From NCBI GenBank assembly GCA_002292265.1, contig DBBQ01000011.1, positions 17,147 through 25,094 on the forward strand: 7,948 nucleotides of DNA, in the 5' to 3' direction. Below are positions 7,322-7,948 of the stretch, piece by piece (within the stretch, counting starts at the first letter, position 1; every line of letters begins with the position of its first letter). Position numbers and translations under genes: made by a program. Source of the DNA: Flavobacteriaceae bacterium UBA980. Its GTDB lineage: Bacteria; Bacteroidota; Bacteroidia; Flavobacteriales; Flavobacteriaceae. Under the pieces are notes generated by a model. It made no database searches. It was not told the origin of the DNA and saw nothing but the letters and a program-made list of their open reading frames with translations.

Positions 7322-7329
7322 CAAAGATA
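7322..7329 (-). promoter_or_regulatory. Candidate -7 box of gltX (TATCTTTG)
   Basis: This is the third copy of TATCTTTG, read on the minus strand and ending 9 bases before the gltX ATG. It matches the TAnnTTTG consensus and implies a leader of only a few bases (GGCAAAAAA precedes the ATG). No -33 TTG is found at the usual spacing. It would serve gltX and probably the downstream SPFH gene. Confidence 0.55.
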
Positions 7330-7374
7330 AGGGCTTCTCCCTGGATTCCCGTTATCTGTAACGTGCAAATCCTT

Positions 7375-7382
7375 TATATTTG
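7375..7382 (+). promoter_or_regulatory. Candidate -7 box of ybeY-mnmG (TATATTTG)
   Basis: TATATTTG fits TAnnTTTG and ends 11 bases before the proposed ATT start of ybeY, a spacing like that seen before folB, gltX and glnS. There is no obvious -33 element. The box overlaps a 12-bp palindrome at 7378-7389. Confidence 0.45.
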
Positions 7383-7389
7383 TACAAAT
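7378..7389. repeat. 12-bp perfect palindrome ATTTGTACAAAT between gltX and ybeY
   Basis: ATTTGTACAAAT equals its own reverse complement and overlaps the last five bases of the putative ybeY -7 box in the 81-nt divergent gap. A bound protein there would block the promoter. It may equally be a chance AT-rich palindrome. Confidence 0.3.
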
Positions 7390-7393
7390 TTTA

Positions 7394-7822
7394 ATTATCG
7401 TACAGTTCAACAACATACCAGATTTTCTTGACAAAGACCAGGTCGAAACGGCACTTGTCGGCTTTGTATACGAACATACGTATCGTATTGAGAAGCTGGT
7501 GTATAATTTTGTTTCAAAAGAAGAGTTGCATAAGATGAATCAAGAGTTTTTGAATCACGATACACACACAGATATTATCACGTTTGATTATACCCTAAAC
7601 AAACGCCTCTCTGCAGAATTTTTTATTTCTATGTGGGCAGTACGTCAATCTGCTCAAGACGAGGGCCAAAGCGCTGAAAATGAAACACTTAGAGTTATTT
7701 CTCATGGTGTTTTGCATTGTATGGGTCAAAATGATAAGGATAAGGAAGGCAAAGAGCAAATGCGCAAAAGTGAAACTAGATTTATTAAAATGTTCCACGT
7801 GAAACAAAAGAGCCATGTTTGA
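7394..7822 (+). CDS. ybeY: Endoribonuclease YbeY (rRNA maturation factor), with non-canonical start
   Basis: YbeY is a metal-dependent endoribonuclease for 16S rRNA 3'-end maturation and 70S ribosome quality control, where in E. coli it works with RNase R. From an ATT at 7394 the product is 142 aa ([11 protein letters not shown]...), close to the roughly 140 aa of flavobacterial homologues. The core is present: [16 protein letters not shown] and the metal site [11 protein letters not shown] (H104, H108, D114), where the third ligand is Asp rather than the His of E. coli. No ATG, GTG or TTG exists in frame between the stop at 7328 and the GTG at 7499, and starting at that GTG would remove 35 residues including the first strand. 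ATT (7394) or ATC (7397) is therefore the likely start; the exact codon is inferred. The last codons ([10 protein letters not shown]) contain a parS-like site. The gene overlaps mnmG by 8 nt. Confidence 0.85.
   Translation: MIVQFNNIPDFLDKDQVETALVGFVYEHTYRIEKLVYNFVSKEELHKMNQEFLNHDTHTDIITFDYTLNKRLSAEFFISMWAVRQSAQDEGQSAENETLRVISHGVLHCMGQNDKDKEGKEQMRKSETRFIKMFHVKQKSHV
7791..7806 (+). promoter_or_regulatory. parS-like centromere site (ParB binding) inside the 3' end of ybeY
   Basis: TGTTCCACGTGAAACA matches the bacterial chromosomal parS consensus (TGTTNCACGTGAAACA in B. subtilis) at every defined position and is palindromic apart from one pair (7795/7802). ParB loads at parS and spreads to organise and segregate the origin region, and such sites cluster near oriC. 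In the ybeY frame it encodes MFHVKQ, using TTC, CAC and GTG, each required by the site. It ends 8 bases before the mnmG ATG. ParB and ParA are not in the window, so recognition is inferred from sequence alone. Confidence 0.8.
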
Positions 7823-7948
7823 TACGAAATACGATGTTATTGTAGTTGGTGCCGGTCACGCAGGATGTGAAGCTGCTGCCGCCGCCGCGAATTTGGGATC
7901 AAAAACCTTATTGATTACAATGAATCTTCAAAACGTTGCACAAATGTC
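7815..7948 (+). CDS. mnmG: tRNA uridine-5-carboxymethylaminomethyl modification enzyme MnmG (GidA), 3'-truncated by window edge
   Basis: MnmG, with MnmE, installs cmnm5U at the wobble position of several tRNAs, using FAD and methylene-tetrahydrofolate. Only 44 complete codons are visible. They show the family's hallmark N-terminus: [20 protein letters not shown] with the FAD-binding GxGxxG (G12, G14, G17), an alanine run, then [14 protein letters not shown]. The ATG at 7815 fits the family start exactly. It overlaps the ybeY stop (ATGTTTGA, 7815-7822), so translation is probably coupled. No Shine-Dalgarno site is present. The parS-like site ends 8 bases upstream. The folate made through the FolB pathway is a substrate source for this enzyme, though no regulatory link is implied. 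Confidence 0.96.
   Translation, partial: MFDTKYDVIVVGAGHAGCEAAAAAANLGSKTLLITMNLQNVAQM

Noticed and set aside
7395..7403. TTATCGTAC and the nearby TTATCTGTA (7352-7360) as DnaA boxes
   Set aside because: Neither matches TTATCCACA well enough and there is no cluster, so no origin is called in the window.
7499..7501. GTG 7499 as the ybeY start
   Set aside because: It would delete 35 in-frame residues that match the YbeY N-terminus, leaving only 107 aa.

Overview
The window looks like a chromosomal segment of a low-GC member of the Bacteroidota, most likely Flavobacteriia-like. The evidence is A-rich stretches instead of Shine-Dalgarno sites before start codons, -7 boxes of the Bacteroidota form TAnnTTTG (TATCTTTG three times, TATATTTG once), and proteins that read as flavobacterial versions of their families, such as a YbeY ending in MFHVKQ and the GIN-domain envelope protein. 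Everything looks like vertically inherited housekeeping DNA. I see no mobile element, CRISPR array or phage gene, and no gene-free stretch above 300 bases.

Layout. (1) Positions 2-2658, plus strand: the 3' part of rnr (RNase R, cut by the left edge) followed 17 nt later by a secreted GIN-domain (DUF2807) protein. (2) Positions 2664-3129, minus strand: folB (dihydroneopterin aldolase) with a tRNA-Cys 20 nt downstream, converging on unit 1. (3) Positions 3211-4881, plus strand: glnS, divergent from folB across an 81-nt gap. (4) Positions 4883-7312, minus strand: gltX followed by an SPFH membrane protein of the HIR type, converging on glnS with one base between the stop codons. (5) From 7394, plus strand: ybeY and the start of mnmG, overlapping by 8 nt and divergent from gltX across another 81-nt gap.

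Functionally the window is dominated by translation and RNA maturation: RNase R and YbeY (RNA and ribosome quality control), GlnRS and GluRS, tRNA-Cys, and MnmG (wobble-uridine modification). Folate synthesis (FolB) and two envelope proteins are interleaved.

The most notable signal is a 16-bp match to the chromosomal centromere parS (TGTTCCACGTGAAACA, 7791-7806). It is embedded in the last codons of ybeY and spells out the C-terminal peptide MFHVKQ, 8 bases before the mnmG start. This suggests a ParB loading site and hence an origin-proximal position. Also notable: ybeY has no ATG, GTG or TTG at its proper N-terminus, and the -7 boxes lie only 8-18 nt from start codons, which implies very short or nearly absent mRNA leaders.
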